The notes under the pieces: generated by a model
Databases searched by the model: none
The model's input: only the letters and a program-made list of their open reading frames with translations
What the model was told of the DNA's origin: nothing
IMG/VR virus record: IMGVR_UViG_3300002138_000051
Span: 1-43,025 of that record
DNA length: 43,025 nt
From: a virus
Strand: one strand, 5' to 3'
Part shown: positions 6,918-14,770 of the stretch, piece after piece
Layout of the letters: each line of letters starts with the position of its first letter
Numbering within the stretch: position 1 is the first letter of the stretch
Made by a program: the position numbers and the translations under genes

Positions 6918-7577
6918 ATGACATGTATATACAGTATAATAAACAAATTAAACGGCAATCAATACGTAGGATCTGCTGTAAATTTTTACAAAAGAAAACA
7001 AATCCACTTAAAACAACTGCGCTTAAACATCCATCACTCTAGATATTTGCAAAGAGCTTGGAATAAACACAAAGAAGACATGTTTGATTTTATAGTGTTG
7101 GAAAAAGTAAAAAGTAAAGACTTTTTAATTCAACGTGAACAATGGTGGATTGATAATTCAAATTCTCAATACAATGTTTGTAAAATAGCAGGAAGTAGTT
7201 TGGGTGTAAAAAGAACAGCTGAAACAATAGAAAAGATAAGGCAAGCTAACTTAGGATTAAAACATCCGGAATGGAGAAATGAAATAAAAAGTAAAGCTCA
7301 GGGCGGTGTTAATCACCATGGGTATGGTAAAAAACTATCAGAAGAAACTCTTAAGAAAAAATCTGAATCTATGAAGCAATATTATAAGACTCATCCTCAT
7401 ATGCGTGCTAAAACAGTGTGTAAATATGATTTAGAAGGCACTCTTCTTCAATGCTTTGATTCAGTAAAGTTAGCAGCATATGATGCAGAAATACACTACC
7501 TTACTCTAATAAGATTAATTAATGGTAAAACTAAAGTGAGAAAATTAAAACAATTTCAATACAAATATGAAAAATAA
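6918..7577 (+). CDS. GIY-YIG homing endonuclease with NUMOD domains
   Basis: This 219-residue protein starts with C-I-Y-S-I-I-N (3-9) and Q-Y-V-G-S-A (15-20), the GIY-YIG core; a Glu follows in Q-R-E-Q-W-W. Two NUMOD3-like DNA-binding repeats follow (A-E-T-I-E-K-I-R-Q-A-N-L-G and S-E-E-T-L-K-K-K-S-E-S-M). A NUMOD1-like helix-turn-helix ends the protein (V-C-K-Y-D-L-E-G-T-L). This is the usual build of mobile GIY-YIG endonucleases. The gene has its own promoter. Its stop overlaps the start of the HAD gene by 11 bases, and a HAD 5' relic lies upstream, so it seems to have inserted at the HAD D-F-D-G codons. Confidence 0.9.
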   Translation: MTCIYSIINKLNGNQYVGSAVNFYKRKQIHLKQLRLNIHHSRYLQRAWNKHKEDMFDFIVLEKVKSKDFLIQREQWWIDNSNSQYNVCKIAGSSLGVKRTAETIEKIRQANLGLKHPEWRNEIKSKAQGGVNHHGYGKKLSEETLKKKSESMKQYYKTHPHMRAKTVCKYDLEGTLLQCFDSVKLAAYDAEIHYLTLIRLINGKTKVRKLKQFQYKYEK

Positions 7578-7980
7578 AATAATTGTGAGCCTAGATTTTG
7601 ACGGCACACTCGCTACATCAATTGAATTACAAGATTTTGCAAAACTACTTGCAGAAAAAGGAGTAAATGTATGTATTACAACTAGGCGAAGTAACGACCC
7701 TGTAAATAATGCAGAATTCCACGAACAGTTTCCGCATCAGGAAGTAGAAAGACTAGCATCCGCACTAAAAATAAACACTATTAACTATACTAATGGTCAC
7801 TATAAGAATATATTCTTTGAAGGCAAGTTTGGATATATTCACATTGATGATGATGATACAGAGATTAGATATATAGTATATGATAAGCTGAATGCTAAAA
7901 ACGACGTTATGTGTTTTAACGTTATGGAAATTAAAAAATTTAAAGAATATATAATTAATGAATTTGGAATCAATATCTAA
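7567..7980 (+). CDS. HAD-family hydrolase (putative phosphatase)
   Basis: This 137-residue protein has HAD motif I, S-L-D-F-D-G-T-L-A (residues 8-16), with the nucleophile Asp10 and acid Asp12. Motif II may be C-I-T-T-R-R. A D-D-D-D run follows I-H-I, as in motif IV. It lacks a large cap domain, so it is a compact phage phosphatase of the 5'-nucleotidase or polynucleotide phosphatase kind; the substrate is unknown. The start ATG overlaps the end of the GIY-YIG gene. The first 12 codons appear to be a replacement for a 5' end left at 6821-6859. Confidence 0.82.
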   Translation: MKNKIIVSLDFDGTLATSIELQDFAKLLAEKGVNVCITTRRSNDPVNNAEFHEQFPHQEVERLASALKINTINYTNGHYKNIFFEGKFGYIHIDDDDTEIRYIVYDKLNAKNDVMCFNVMEIKKFKEYIINEFGINI

Positions 7981-9061
7981 CAAAGTCACCTATCAAAAAC
8001 AACTTGATATACTTGAAAAAGAAAAAAACTACAGAAAGAATGAAAATTTAAACTTTTCAGCAATTAAGGACTTTGATGAAGCTGGCCCCTTTGAGTACTA
8101 TAAAAAGCATATAGCTAAAGATAGAGTTATTAAAACTGAATCTGAGGCATTTGATATAGGCAATCTAGTAGATTGCTTATTAACAGTACCTGATACATTT
8201 GATAGTAGATTCTACACATTTAGTGGTGATGTGCCTGTTATAGGTCAGAATAGAGAACTTGTAGAAGAAATGTTCAGAATTATAAAAGGTTCATATGACG
8301 AAGGTACAGATTCCTTTACTATGGGATTTGAAGATGTGTTTACTACAGCTTTCGAAAATATTCAATTGGATAAGTTTACAAAAGAACAAGTTAAGTTTAA
8401 AGGTAAAACATGGCAAACAGTATTAGATATATTTGCAGATGGTCCAATGGAAGACTACTATAATACGTTAATGAGTAATATTAATCGAAGAGGTGTAGGA
8501 TTGTCTCAAGTTGAAATGGCAGAAGCAATTGTTAAAAGCATTCAATCTGTTCCCGTTATTCAGAATATTTATAATGGTATAGACCCCAACGTTGAAGTAT
8601 CTAATCAATTTCCTATTTATTTTGAATATAAAGGATTCAAAATGAAGGGTTTACTGGATACACTTTTTATCAATCATAAACATAAAACTGTACAAGATAT
8701 TGACTTAAAGACTAGTTGGTCTACGATTGATTTTGAATATAATAGAATTAAACAGAGATATTATCTACAAGAAGCTGTATATTACACAGGATTAAAGATT
8801 CTCTATCCGGATTATAAGGTTCTTCCTAGAAGATACATTATTGCCGATAGTAAAAATCATATAAGGCCTTATATAGCTAAAACAACTGAAGAACATGTAA
8901 GTCAAGGGATTAATGGGTTTACTACTCCTTCAGGTATGGTAAGAAAGGGATTAGATCAACTCCTAGACGAGCTTAAGTGGCATTTTGATAATTCAACTTG
9001 GAATACCACTAAAGAAATTTATGAAAATAATGATGAAATAACTTTAAAATTATTTGCATAA
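7958..9061 (+). CDS. PD-(D/E)XK exonuclease, RecE/RecB-like
   Basis: In this 367-residue protein, K-G-L-L-D (230-234) and D-I-D-L-K-T-S (247-253) give the catalytic Asp234, Asp249 and Lys251 of the PD-(D/E)XK fold. A Q-E-A-V-Y-Y-T-G-L helix follows (about 272-280), as in the QxxxY motif of RecB-type nucleases. N-terminal N-F-S-A-I-K-D-F and G-N-L-V-D are typical of phage PDDEXK exonucleases of the RecE/DUF3799 kind. It overlaps the HAD gene and lies just before recA, so the two likely work together: resection of double-strand ends, then strand exchange. Confidence 0.85.
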   Translation: MNLESISNKVTYQKQLDILEKEKNYRKNENLNFSAIKDFDEAGPFEYYKKHIAKDRVIKTESEAFDIGNLVDCLLTVPDTFDSRFYTFSGDVPVIGQNRELVEEMFRIIKGSYDEGTDSFTMGFEDVFTTAFENIQLDKFTKEQVKFKGKTWQTVLDIFADGPMEDYYNTLMSNINRRGVGLSQVEMAEAIVKSIQSVPVIQNIYNGIDPNVEVSNQFPIYFEYKGFKMKGLLDTLFINHKHKTVQDIDLKTSWSTIDFEYNRIKQRYYLQEAVYYTGLKILYPDYKVLPRRYIIADSKNHIRPYIAKTTEEHVSQGINGFTTPSGMVRKGLDQLLDELKWHFDNSTWNTTKEIYENNDEITLKLFA

Positions 9062-9084
9062 TAAAGATACTTTGCGTATCTTTG
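9054..9084 (+). promoter_or_regulatory. Bacteroidetes-type promoter abutting recA
   Basis: TTG 9054-9056 (inside the last codons of the exonuclease gene), 20 bases, TATCTTTG 9077-9084, TAGC, ATG 9089. The -7 box is four bases from the start codon. Confidence 0.87.
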
Positions 9085-9088
9085 TAGC

Positions 9089-10045
9089 ATGTCTAAAGAA
9101 AAAAAAGAAGAAAGATCGCATGACCAAATTCTCGCAGAACTTGAAAAAAAGTGGGGTTTACAAAAAGCAGTAGTGTTACCTAAAGAAATTGTAAGTACAG
9201 GAAGCTATACATTAGATATAGCAACAGGTTTAGGAGGTTATCCTAAAGGAAAGCTTATTGAAATATATGGGCCTGAATCTAGTGGTAAAAGTACTATGAT
9301 GTTACACGCTTTAGCTGAATTTCAGAAAGCTTGCCCTGATAAGAAAGCTGCTTTAATTGATTATGAATATTCATTCGATGCAGCATATGCCGCATCGCTA
9401 GGAGTCGATGTCGATTCTTTATTAATCTATCAACCCGATTCTCAAGAATCTGGATATGATATGATCTTAGGACTAGTAACATCAGGAATATGTTCACTAG
9501 TTGTTATAGATAGTTATACCGCTGCTATACCTTTAAAAATTATTCAAGGTGAAATGGGCGATGCTACTATGGGGCTGCAAGCTAGAAATAACAGTAAGTT
9601 TTTAGGCAAACTAAAAGGACTTATTGAAAAATCTAATACAACCGTTATAGGAGTATCTCAAACTAGAGTAAATATAGGAGGTATGGGAGAAGTAAATACT
9701 CCAACAGGAGGAAGTGCTTGGAAATTCTATCCCGATATGAGATTTAAAGTTTGGAAGAGTAACGATAAGGACAAAGGTTTGAATAGAACAACTATCGATG
9801 TTGTTAAAAACAAATGTTCTGCACCATTCGGAAAAGCTGAATTTAATATAGTATGGGGTGAAGGAATTGATAACTATATCGAAATTTTAGAAATAGCGTG
9901 TGAGAGAGGAGTTGCCAAACAAGCAGGCTCTTGGTACTCATTTGGTGATATCAAGCTAGGACAAGGCTCTAATGGAGTTAGAACTACCTTTGAAGATAAT
10001 CCCGAGCTATTTGAAGAAGTTAAAAAATTAGCAATGGCAAAATAA
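9089..10045 (+). CDS. recA: RecA-family recombinase
   Basis: This 318-residue protein has Walker A G-P-E-S-S-G-K-S-T (61-69) and Walker B S-L-V-V-I-D-S-Y (136-143). The L2-like loop region includes G-G-M-G-E-V-N-T-P-T-G-G, and F-Y-P-D-M-R-F follows. These are RecA-core features; it polymerises on single-stranded DNA and promotes pairing and strand exchange. It is shorter than bacterial RecA (about 350) because the C-terminal domain is reduced, as in other phage RecA proteins. It follows the PD-(D/E)XK exonuclease and has its own promoter. Confidence 0.95.
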   Translation: MSKEKKEERSHDQILAELEKKWGLQKAVVLPKEIVSTGSYTLDIATGLGGYPKGKLIEIYGPESSGKSTMMLHALAEFQKACPDKKAALIDYEYSFDAAYAASLGVDVDSLLIYQPDSQESGYDMILGLVTSGICSLVVIDSYTAAIPLKIIQGEMGDATMGLQARNNSKFLGKLKGLIEKSNTTVIGVSQTRVNIGGMGEVNTPTGGSAWKFYPDMRFKVWKSNDKDKGLNRTTIDVVKNKCSAPFGKAEFNIVWGEGIDNYIEILEIACERGVAKQAGSWYSFGDIKLGQGSNGVRTTFEDNPELFEEVKKLAMAK

Positions 10046-10060
10046 AAATTAAAAAAAACA

Positions 10061-10402
10061 ATGAGTGAGAAAATGAATAATGACGAATTCGAAGCTACTG
10101 TTGAATTATTTCTTGGTAAAATAAGAGAAAATTTAGTAGTTAAAGCTAGAGAGTACGCAAGAGGGGGAGATAGGCTAAGTAATTTTAATACAGGAGCTCG
10201 TATAAGAAGTAAGTCTAGAGAAGAAGTTCTTTGGGGAATTGCGACTAAACATTTAGTATCAGTTATTGAAATGGTAGAAGACTCTGAATCAGGAGTTATA
10301 CCAAGTCAATATATGTTAGATGAAAAGGTTGGCGATTTAGCAACATACCTTACTTTACTATATGCCTCATTTCAACACAGAATAAATAATGAAAGTAAAT
10401 AA
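10061..10402 (+). CDS. Conserved phage-type protein, all-helical, 113 residues (hypothetical)
   Basis: A helical protein with K-A-R-E-Y-A-R-G-G-D-R-L-S-N-F (about 28-42), W-G-I-A-T-K-H, and D-E-K-V-G-D-L-A-T-Y-L-T-L-L near the end. This spacing (Arg-Leu-x-Asn-Phe, then Lys-His, then Gly-Asp-Leu-x-x-Tyr) resembles small phage proteins of the nucleotide-modification or MazG-like all-alpha groups, but I cannot fix the family. The start follows an A-rich stretch typical of Bacteroidetes ribosome sites. It is probably co-transcribed with recA, 15 bases away. Confidence 0.8.
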   Translation: MSEKMNNDEFEATVELFLGKIRENLVVKAREYARGGDRLSNFNTGARIRSKSREEVLWGIATKHLVSVIEMVEDSESGVIPSQYMLDEKVGDLATYLTLLYASFQHRINNESK

Positions 10403-11012
10403 TATAGTGCCGGAAGATATACTATATGAAGATGTAGAGTTACCAAGAAGTGCATTTGGTATGGGTCAATATAACAATTCGCATTATTTTTTATTACCAT
10501 TATTTAGATTAAGAGGGATGTTAGCATTCTCAAATGAATACATTGGTTCTTATATTGATGATAGCGGAAGAATATGTAATATTGACGACCGTATTCATAT
10601 CGTTTTCAAATTTGAGAATTTTACAACTTCAAAGTATCAAAGAGTAAATTCATATTTTGAAGAAAGAAAAGACTACAAGTTTTCATACTACGCAGGTAGC
10701 AATAATGGAAATTTAGTATGTTATGTTTTAAAAGCCGATAAAGAAGATTCCGATTGCTATAAATCTATAGTAAATGGCGAATATTCTAAAGTACCTAACT
10801 GGTACATTGATCGTGCATCTAATTTTCCTTTTTCTATAGATGTTAGAAAAAGACTACAAGGAATATGTCGAAAAGAAGAATGGCATAGGAATGAAATAGA
10901 AGCTCTATTAGACGTCGATTTAGGAAACGTTGAACAATGGAGTGCATTTGAACCACACATGGAAATATTTAGATACAATGTTAAAAAGAAAGAAGAAACA
11001 ATACAGCTCTGA
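10389..11012 (+). CDS. Hypothetical protein, 207 residues
   Basis: I do not recognise this protein. It is mixed alpha/beta and rich in Tyr, Asp and Glu, with no signal or membrane segment. It overlaps the gene before by 14 bases and the HNH gene after by about 35, so it is part of the recA operon. Its C-terminus is highly basic (K-K-K-E-E-T). Confidence 0.75.
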   Translation: MKVNNIVPEDILYEDVELPRSAFGMGQYNNSHYFLLPLFRLRGMLAFSNEYIGSYIDDSGRICNIDDRIHIVFKFENFTTSKYQRVNSYFEERKDYKFSYYAGSNNGNLVCYVLKADKEDSDCYKSIVNGEYSKVPNWYIDRASNFPFSIDVRKRLQGICRKEEWHRNEIEALLDVDLGNVEQWSAFEPHMEIFRYNVKKKEETIQL

Positions 11013-11286
11013 GGATTTAGCTAATAAGCAAAAGCAAAATGAGCTATTTGAGCTTCACTGGAATACTACCAGTCATTACTGTAGATCTTGTAACAGATAT
11101 TTAGGCAAGGAAAACAAAACGATCTTTCACGATCACTTGTTAGAAAAATCAAAATATCCTGAACTTAGATTTGAAATAGGTAATTTATATTTAGTATGCA
11201 TTGATTGTCATGATATGAAAAGTAGAGGGTTCCCAACAAGAAAACATTCTGAAGCTATAAGAATAGCAGAAGAAAGATTTCTATAA
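10978..11286 (+). CDS. HNH-type zinc-binding nuclease domain protein
   Basis: The sequence has C-R-S-C (about 37-40), F-H-D-H-L, then G-N-L-Y-L-V-C-I-D-C-H near the C-terminus. This is a Cys4 zinc site framing His-Asn-His-like catalytic residues. A K-Y-P-E-L-R motif between them is common in phage HNH proteins. ATG 10978 is preferred to ATG 10930, because the earlier one would add 16 residues that overlap the previous gene without family character. It could serve in recombination or DNA processing with RecA. A terminator follows directly. Confidence 0.8.
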   Translation: MLKRKKKQYSSEDLANKQKQNELFELHWNTTSHYCRSCNRYLGKENKTIFHDHLLEKSKYPELRFEIGNLYLVCIDCHDMKSRGFPTRKHSEAIRIAEERFL

Positions 11287-11290
11287 CAAT

Positions 11291-11318
11291 AGCCTGCTTA
11301 TAAAAAGGCAGGCTTTTT
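11291..11318 (+). terminator. Intrinsic terminator
   Basis: AGCCTGC, a ten-base loop, GCAGGCT, then TTTT. It ends the recA-HNH operon 5 bases after the HNH stop codon. Confidence 0.9.
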
Positions 11319-11330
11319 AATTTAAAAAAT

Positions 11331-11597
11331 ATGACAGCAGCAACAAAATCTAGCGATCCGGAATTTATCGAGTATCGTTATAAAATAGAGCCCCGTCCTT
11401 CTGGTTCAGAAGTATATACGTTAAAGCCTAACGACATACTAGAGATTATGAAAGTTCCTGTAAATAACATATGGACAGTTATGAGTTGCCCTGAATTTGG
11501 ATATGTTGTCAGACCAGGCTATCGGGTAACTAATAGGATTGGATATATTATCACAGAAGAACATTGGAAGAACATGAACGAAATTTATCAATATTAA
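11331..11597 (+). CDS. Hypothetical protein, 88 residues
   Basis: A small beta-rich protein I do not recognise. It starts after an A-rich ribosome-site-like stretch. No clear TTG/TAnnTTTG promoter is seen between the terminator and the start. It leads a string of four tightly packed small genes that ends at the patatin-like gene. Confidence 0.7.
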   Translation: MTAATKSSDPEFIEYRYKIEPRPSGSEVYTLKPNDILEIMKVPVNNIWTVMSCPEFGYVVRPGYRVTNRIGYIITEEHWKNMNEIYQY

Positions 11598-11598
11598 T

Positions 11599-11790
11599 AT
11601 GAAATTTGGAGTATCGGAAGAAGACGTAAAAACAGTAGCTAGAACCCTTAAAGTGGATCTAACTCAAGAGCAGTTAACATCTATTATAAACAAATTCGAA
11701 GACAACGGCTTCGATACTTGGTATATAGTAGTAGAAGATTTAATCTATGAAGAATTAACAAATGAAACAAAATCAGTTATTCGAAGCTAA
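11599..11790 (+). CDS. Hypothetical protein, 63 residues
   Basis: A small acidic protein, mainly helical. The segment L-T-Q-E-Q-L-T-S-I-I-N-K-F is helix-like, followed by an acidic end. It starts one base after the previous stop and overlaps the next gene by 29 bases. I do not recognise the family. Confidence 0.65.
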   Translation: MKFGVSEEDVKTVARTLKVDLTQEQLTSIINKFEDNGFDTWYIVVEDLIYEELTNETKSVIRS

Positions 11791-12016
11791 CGAAATTGAA
11801 TATACAATATATAACTATGAAACAAATGAAAAGTTATTAGTTGTAAATTCAACAGAGAAAGTAAGACGGTTCTTTGGCAAAAGAATGCACCCTGAACAGA
11901 TATCTAATAAGGTATTAAAAAATGGGGAAAGATCCAGATCATTTAGACAAGATGGTACCAAATGTTACATAACTTCAAAAGTAAAAAAAAATGAAACAAA
12001 TAATAAATGCAAATAA
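11762..12016 (+). CDS. Hypothetical protein, 84 residues
   Basis: A basic small protein with E-K-V-R-R-F-F-G-K-R and a Lys-rich tail. It could bind nucleic acid, but no family is recognisable. It overlaps both neighbours by 26-29 bases, consistent with translational coupling. Confidence 0.65.
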   Translation: MKQNQLFEANEIEYTIYNYETNEKLLVVNSTEKVRRFFGKRMHPEQISNKVLKNGERSRSFRQDGTKCYITSKVKKNETNNKCK

Positions 12017-12254
12017 CATTATAAAAGAATTTGGAAGCTATGCCGCTTCTAAACCTTACAAACCTGTACCAATATCACATATGGTAAATGATAGATTTAG
12101 AGTATTAGCTTTACCTAAACATAAGGGAGTGATTACATTTAAGCCTTCATGTAAGTATATAGCTGTACTTGACGGCTCTCCTGAGAGTTATATTATTATG
12201 AAGATATCGCTAAAGACTCTTCGTACAATTTACAATAAAGGAAGTAATGGATAA
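11991..12254 (+). CDS. Hypothetical protein, 87 residues
   Basis: A small basic protein, probably mixed alpha/beta; I do not recognise the family. It overlaps the gene before by 26 bases and the patatin-like gene after by 8, so it is part of the same transcript. Confidence 0.65.
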   Translation: MKQIINANNIIKEFGSYAASKPYKPVPISHMVNDRFRVLALPKHKGVITFKPSCKYIAVLDGSPESYIIMKISLKTLRTIYNKGSNG

Positions 12255-13161
12255 TAAAAACATAAGCGCGTTGAGTATATCCGGCGGTGCAATGGGCATC
12301 GTCGGACAATTCGGCGTAACTGAACAAATCTTTAACCGAATTAAACCAGAATATTTTGCTGGTATTAGTGCGGGAAGTATCTTAGCATTAGCTATGCCTA
12401 CAGTTGATTGGAATTCTACATGTGAGTGTAGAACTTTTAATCTAAAAAGGGCTTTGCTAGGAATTAGATCTTGTGATATTTGGAGTGCGAATCCTCTAAA
12501 TAAAAAAGGAGGATTCTCAATAATAGCTGTAGCAAGTATTTTATCAGGTAAACCCGGCTTAGGAGATATGAGTAATTTAGGTGAGTATCTATCTAAACAT
12601 GTTCCTAAGAATAAATTTATTATGAGGCTGAAAGATAACCCAAGATATAAAGGTATATTTGCAGGTTCTGTTGATTTTAATACTGGTAGTAGACAATATG
12701 TCAATCTTAAAGATTGTTCATATAATGATGCTCTTGATTGGGTTATTGCATCATCTTCTATTCCAGTATTTGCAGAACCGGTTGAAAAGGATTCAAGCTT
12801 CTATTTTGATGGAGGTGTTAGAAATCATAATCCCGGACATTGGTTAACAGAAAACTATGGTAAAGATTTTAATAGATTAACTAGTATATATTCCAGACCT
12901 GAAAATTATGATATATCTAATAAGGATTGGAAGCCTGATAATGTATTAAAAGTACTTGAAAGAAGTATTGAAATCATGCAAATGGAGATTTCAAAACGGG
13001 ATCAAAAAGAAGAGATTCGATTATGCTCAGATCTAGGTATCGATTTAAGTCAGATATTCTTACCTAAGATGCTACAAGGATATTATGATACTGACACTAC
13101 TAGATTAAGAGCATTATACGAAGCTGGTAAAAAAATAGGAAAGGAGTTTAATGAAAGATAA
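12247..13161 (+). CDS. Patatin-like phospholipase
   Basis: This 304-residue protein has the three patatin landmarks. These are a Gly-rich oxyanion segment S-I-S-G-G-A-M-G (10-17), the nucleophile elbow G-I-S-A-G (Ser41), and D-G-G (188-190) giving the catalytic Asp. The usual G-G-G-x-R/K-G lacks its basic residue here. Patatin-like enzymes hydrolyse acyl esters of lipids. No signal peptide is present, so it acts in the cytoplasm or at the inner face of the membrane. In a phage it could alter host membranes, interfere with defence or assist lysis; nothing in the sequence decides this. It overlaps the genes on both sides. Confidence 0.9.
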   Translation: MDNKNISALSISGGAMGIVGQFGVTEQIFNRIKPEYFAGISAGSILALAMPTVDWNSTCECRTFNLKRALLGIRSCDIWSANPLNKKGGFSIIAVASILSGKPGLGDMSNLGEYLSKHVPKNKFIMRLKDNPRYKGIFAGSVDFNTGSRQYVNLKDCSYNDALDWVIASSSIPVFAEPVEKDSSFYFDGGVRNHNPGHWLTENYGKDFNRLTSIYSRPENYDISNKDWKPDNVLKVLERSIEIMQMEISKRDQKEEIRLCSDLGIDLSQIFLPKMLQGYYDTDTTRLRALYEAGKKIGKEFNER

Positions 13162-13570
13162 AATACAAAAAAGAATAGAATTTAACAACGCATTCGGGGT
13201 ATCTGAGCAGAGCCCCGAATTAATTTCTAAATTGCTCAACGAGGAAGTCGAAGAGTACTTAAAAGCCGCTAGTGAGAATGACGAAGTTGAAATAGCTGAT
13301 GCTGCTGCTGACATATTATACATTTTGATAGGCTTGATAATAAAACATGGACTGGTTGATAAAATAGATGATATTTACAATGAGGTGCATGCTAGCAACA
13401 TGTCAAAATTAGATAATGATGGCAAGCCTATAATCAATGGAGTTAATGGATTTGATGACAGCAGACCCGCAGGTAAAGTTTTAAAAAGTAAAAATTTTAT
13501 AGAACCTAATATTGCAGGAATACTGAATGGTACATATAAACCTAGAAATAGATATATAAAACTCATATGA
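13151..13570 (+). CDS. MazG-like nucleotide pyrophosphohydrolase
   Basis: In this 139-residue helical protein, E-E-V-E-E (31-35) and E-I-A-D-A-A-A-D (47-54) form the E-x-x-E and E-x-x-D metal-binding motifs of MazG-like enzymes. Downstream, V-H-A-S-N-M-S-K-L (about 80-88) resembles the conserved end of phage MazG-like and phosphoribosyl-ATP pyrophosphohydrolase proteins. They split nucleoside triphosphates to monophosphate and pyrophosphate. In phages they adjust nucleotide or alarmone pools. Single-domain length is normal for the family. Confidence 0.87.
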   Translation: MKDKIQKRIEFNNAFGVSEQSPELISKLLNEEVEEYLKAASENDEVEIADAAADILYILIGLIIKHGLVDKIDDIYNEVHASNMSKLDNDGKPIINGVNGFDDSRPAGKVLKSKNFIEPNIAGILNGTYKPRNRYIKLI

Positions 13571-13968
13571 CAGTTTATAAAACGAGAGTATTCGATAAAA
13601 AAGGCAAAGTTATTAAAACTCATATTTCAGAAAGGTTTTCTTCAAAAGGGGAAGATCTTATTGAAGAATGGTTAAAACGAAAGAAGTTTAACTACAGAAA
13701 AGAAAAAAGATTTTCATGGTTATTAGGTGTCAACAATGGAGAAATGAGACTTGATTTTTATATTCCGTCGTTGAGAATAGCTATTGAATTTGATGGGCCT
13801 CATCATGAAACATCTGACTATCAAAAAGCAAACGATGCTGTTAAAAACAAACTACTTAAAAAGAAAAACATACGTCTTATACGTATTCACTATTCAAGAA
13901 TGCATTTGATATCAGCGATTTTAAATCACTCCATAATCAAAAAAACAAAAATAAAAAAATATGGCTAA
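13567..13968 (+). CDS. PD-(D/E)XK-fold nuclease, Vsr/DUF559-like
   Basis: In this 133-residue protein, M-R-L-D-F-Y-I-P (60-67) followed by I-A-I-E-F-D-G-P-H-H (71-80) gives Asp63, Glu74 and Asp76. This is the E-x-D-G-x-x-H form seen in Vsr-like and DUF559 endonucleases. A Glu on the first helix (29 or 34) completes the site. The C-terminal I-R-L-I-R-I strand is also typical. It is probably an endonuclease for DNA repair, packaging or host DNA breakdown. It overlaps both neighbours, so it is in the patatin-MazG transcript. Confidence 0.8.
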   Translation: MTVYKTRVFDKKGKVIKTHISERFSSKGEDLIEEWLKRKKFNYRKEKRFSWLLGVNNGEMRLDFYIPSLRIAIEFDGPHHETSDYQKANDAVKNKLLKKKNIRLIRIHYSRMHLISAILNHSIIKKTKIKKYG

Positions 13969-14446
13969 TTGGTGTACAAACACGGTAACCTTTTCCGGGC
14001 CTGACGAAAATAAAGTACGTCAGGTATTTAAAAGGCTTGAGAAGAAGTGTAATAATACTAATTTAGGACAGACTTTAAAGTGGTTTAAAGATGATAGATA
14101 TCTATTTGATATAAATACAGATGATACTATTTCTTTTGAAACAAAGTGGGGTCCAGCCGAACAAACTATATTGGAAATTTTTAATAGATACGACGTCAAT
14201 GGAGAGTATTATTATGAAGAACCTGGTATGAGTATTTACGGAGCCATCTTTAAAATAGATAATGAAGTATATAGTGTAAATTTAGACGATGAGGATTTAG
14301 ACCCTTTAGATTATAATGACGAATTAGATTGTTATACTGTAAGCGGCATACCTATTGAATCTGATTCAGACTATTTATTCGGAGCGATAGACAATAAAAT
14401 GCAACGGCTTATTAGTAATCGTAAAACAGAAAAAGGGCTCACTTAG
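13961..14446 (+). CDS. Api92-like ferredoxin-fold protein
   Basis: The start M-A-N-W-C-T-N-T-V-T-F-S-G is the hallmark of the Api92/YubB-like family with a ferredoxin-like domain. F-E-T-K-W-G-P-A follows, and then Y-Y-Y-E-E-P-G-M-S-I-Y-G. The family is widespread in phages and plasmids; its biochemical role is unknown. It is one of only three genes here that end in TAG. The stop lies in the loop-to-stem junction of the following terminator. Confidence 0.85.
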   Translation: MANWCTNTVTFSGPDENKVRQVFKRLEKKCNNTNLGQTLKWFKDDRYLFDINTDDTISFETKWGPAEQTILEIFNRYDVNGEYYYEEPGMSIYGAIFKIDNEVYSVNLDDEDLDPLDYNDELDCYTVSGIPIESDSDYLFGAIDNKMQRLISNRKTEKGLT

Positions 14447-14457
14447 AGCCCTGTTTT
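14430..14457. terminator. Bidirectional terminator between convergent genes
   Basis: GGGCTC, loop ACTTA, GAGCCC, followed by TGTTTT on the plus strand and by TTTTTC on the minus strand. It lies between the plus-strand Api92-like gene and the minus-strand gene that ends at 14485, where the two transcription directions meet. Confidence 0.8.
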
Positions 14458-14484
14458 GCCGGTTACAAACTTTTTTTGTCCAGT

Positions 14485-14766
14485 TTAGCTTTTCGAAACT
14501 TCTGGTTCAGAAGGAAGTGTTTCTGGCTCAGAAGGAGCTGACTCGTCTGAGAGTGCGCCTGAATCAAACTCTTTAGCTACTCCGGCTTCTACCATCCTAG
14601 CTATGATATCTGTTCGTACTTGTAAAGCTGCTTGAAATATCAAAGCCCCCTCAAACAATGCAATACTTCTCTGAAAAATATCAAATTCTGCACCTGAAAT
14701 TTCGATCTTGTCTGTAGGTTCCCAACGATAATTCTTACCTTGTTCTAATTTATTATTTTCACTCAT
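14485..14766 (-). CDS. Hypothetical protein, 93 residues, with an acidic Pro/Ser/Glu tail
   Basis: The start is set at the ATG four bases after the -7 box (M-S-E-N-N-K-L). Longer starts would lie inside the promoter. A helical middle (A-L-F-E-G-A-L-I-F-Q-A-A-L) is followed by a disordered tail with E-P-E-T-L-P-S-E-P-E. I do not recognise the family. It is the last gene of the minus-strand half. Confidence 0.75.
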   Translation of the reverse strand: MSENNKLEQGKNYRWEPTDKIEISGAEFDIFQRSIALFEGALIFQAALQVRTDIIARMVEAGVAKEFDSGALSDESAPSEPETLPSEPEVSKS

Positions 14767-14770
14767 ACTA

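Noticed and set aside
7567-7604. Intein or second intron splitting the HAD gene
   Set aside because: The downstream HAD gene is complete with its own ATG, and no intein motifs or group I core are seen between 6860 and 7567.
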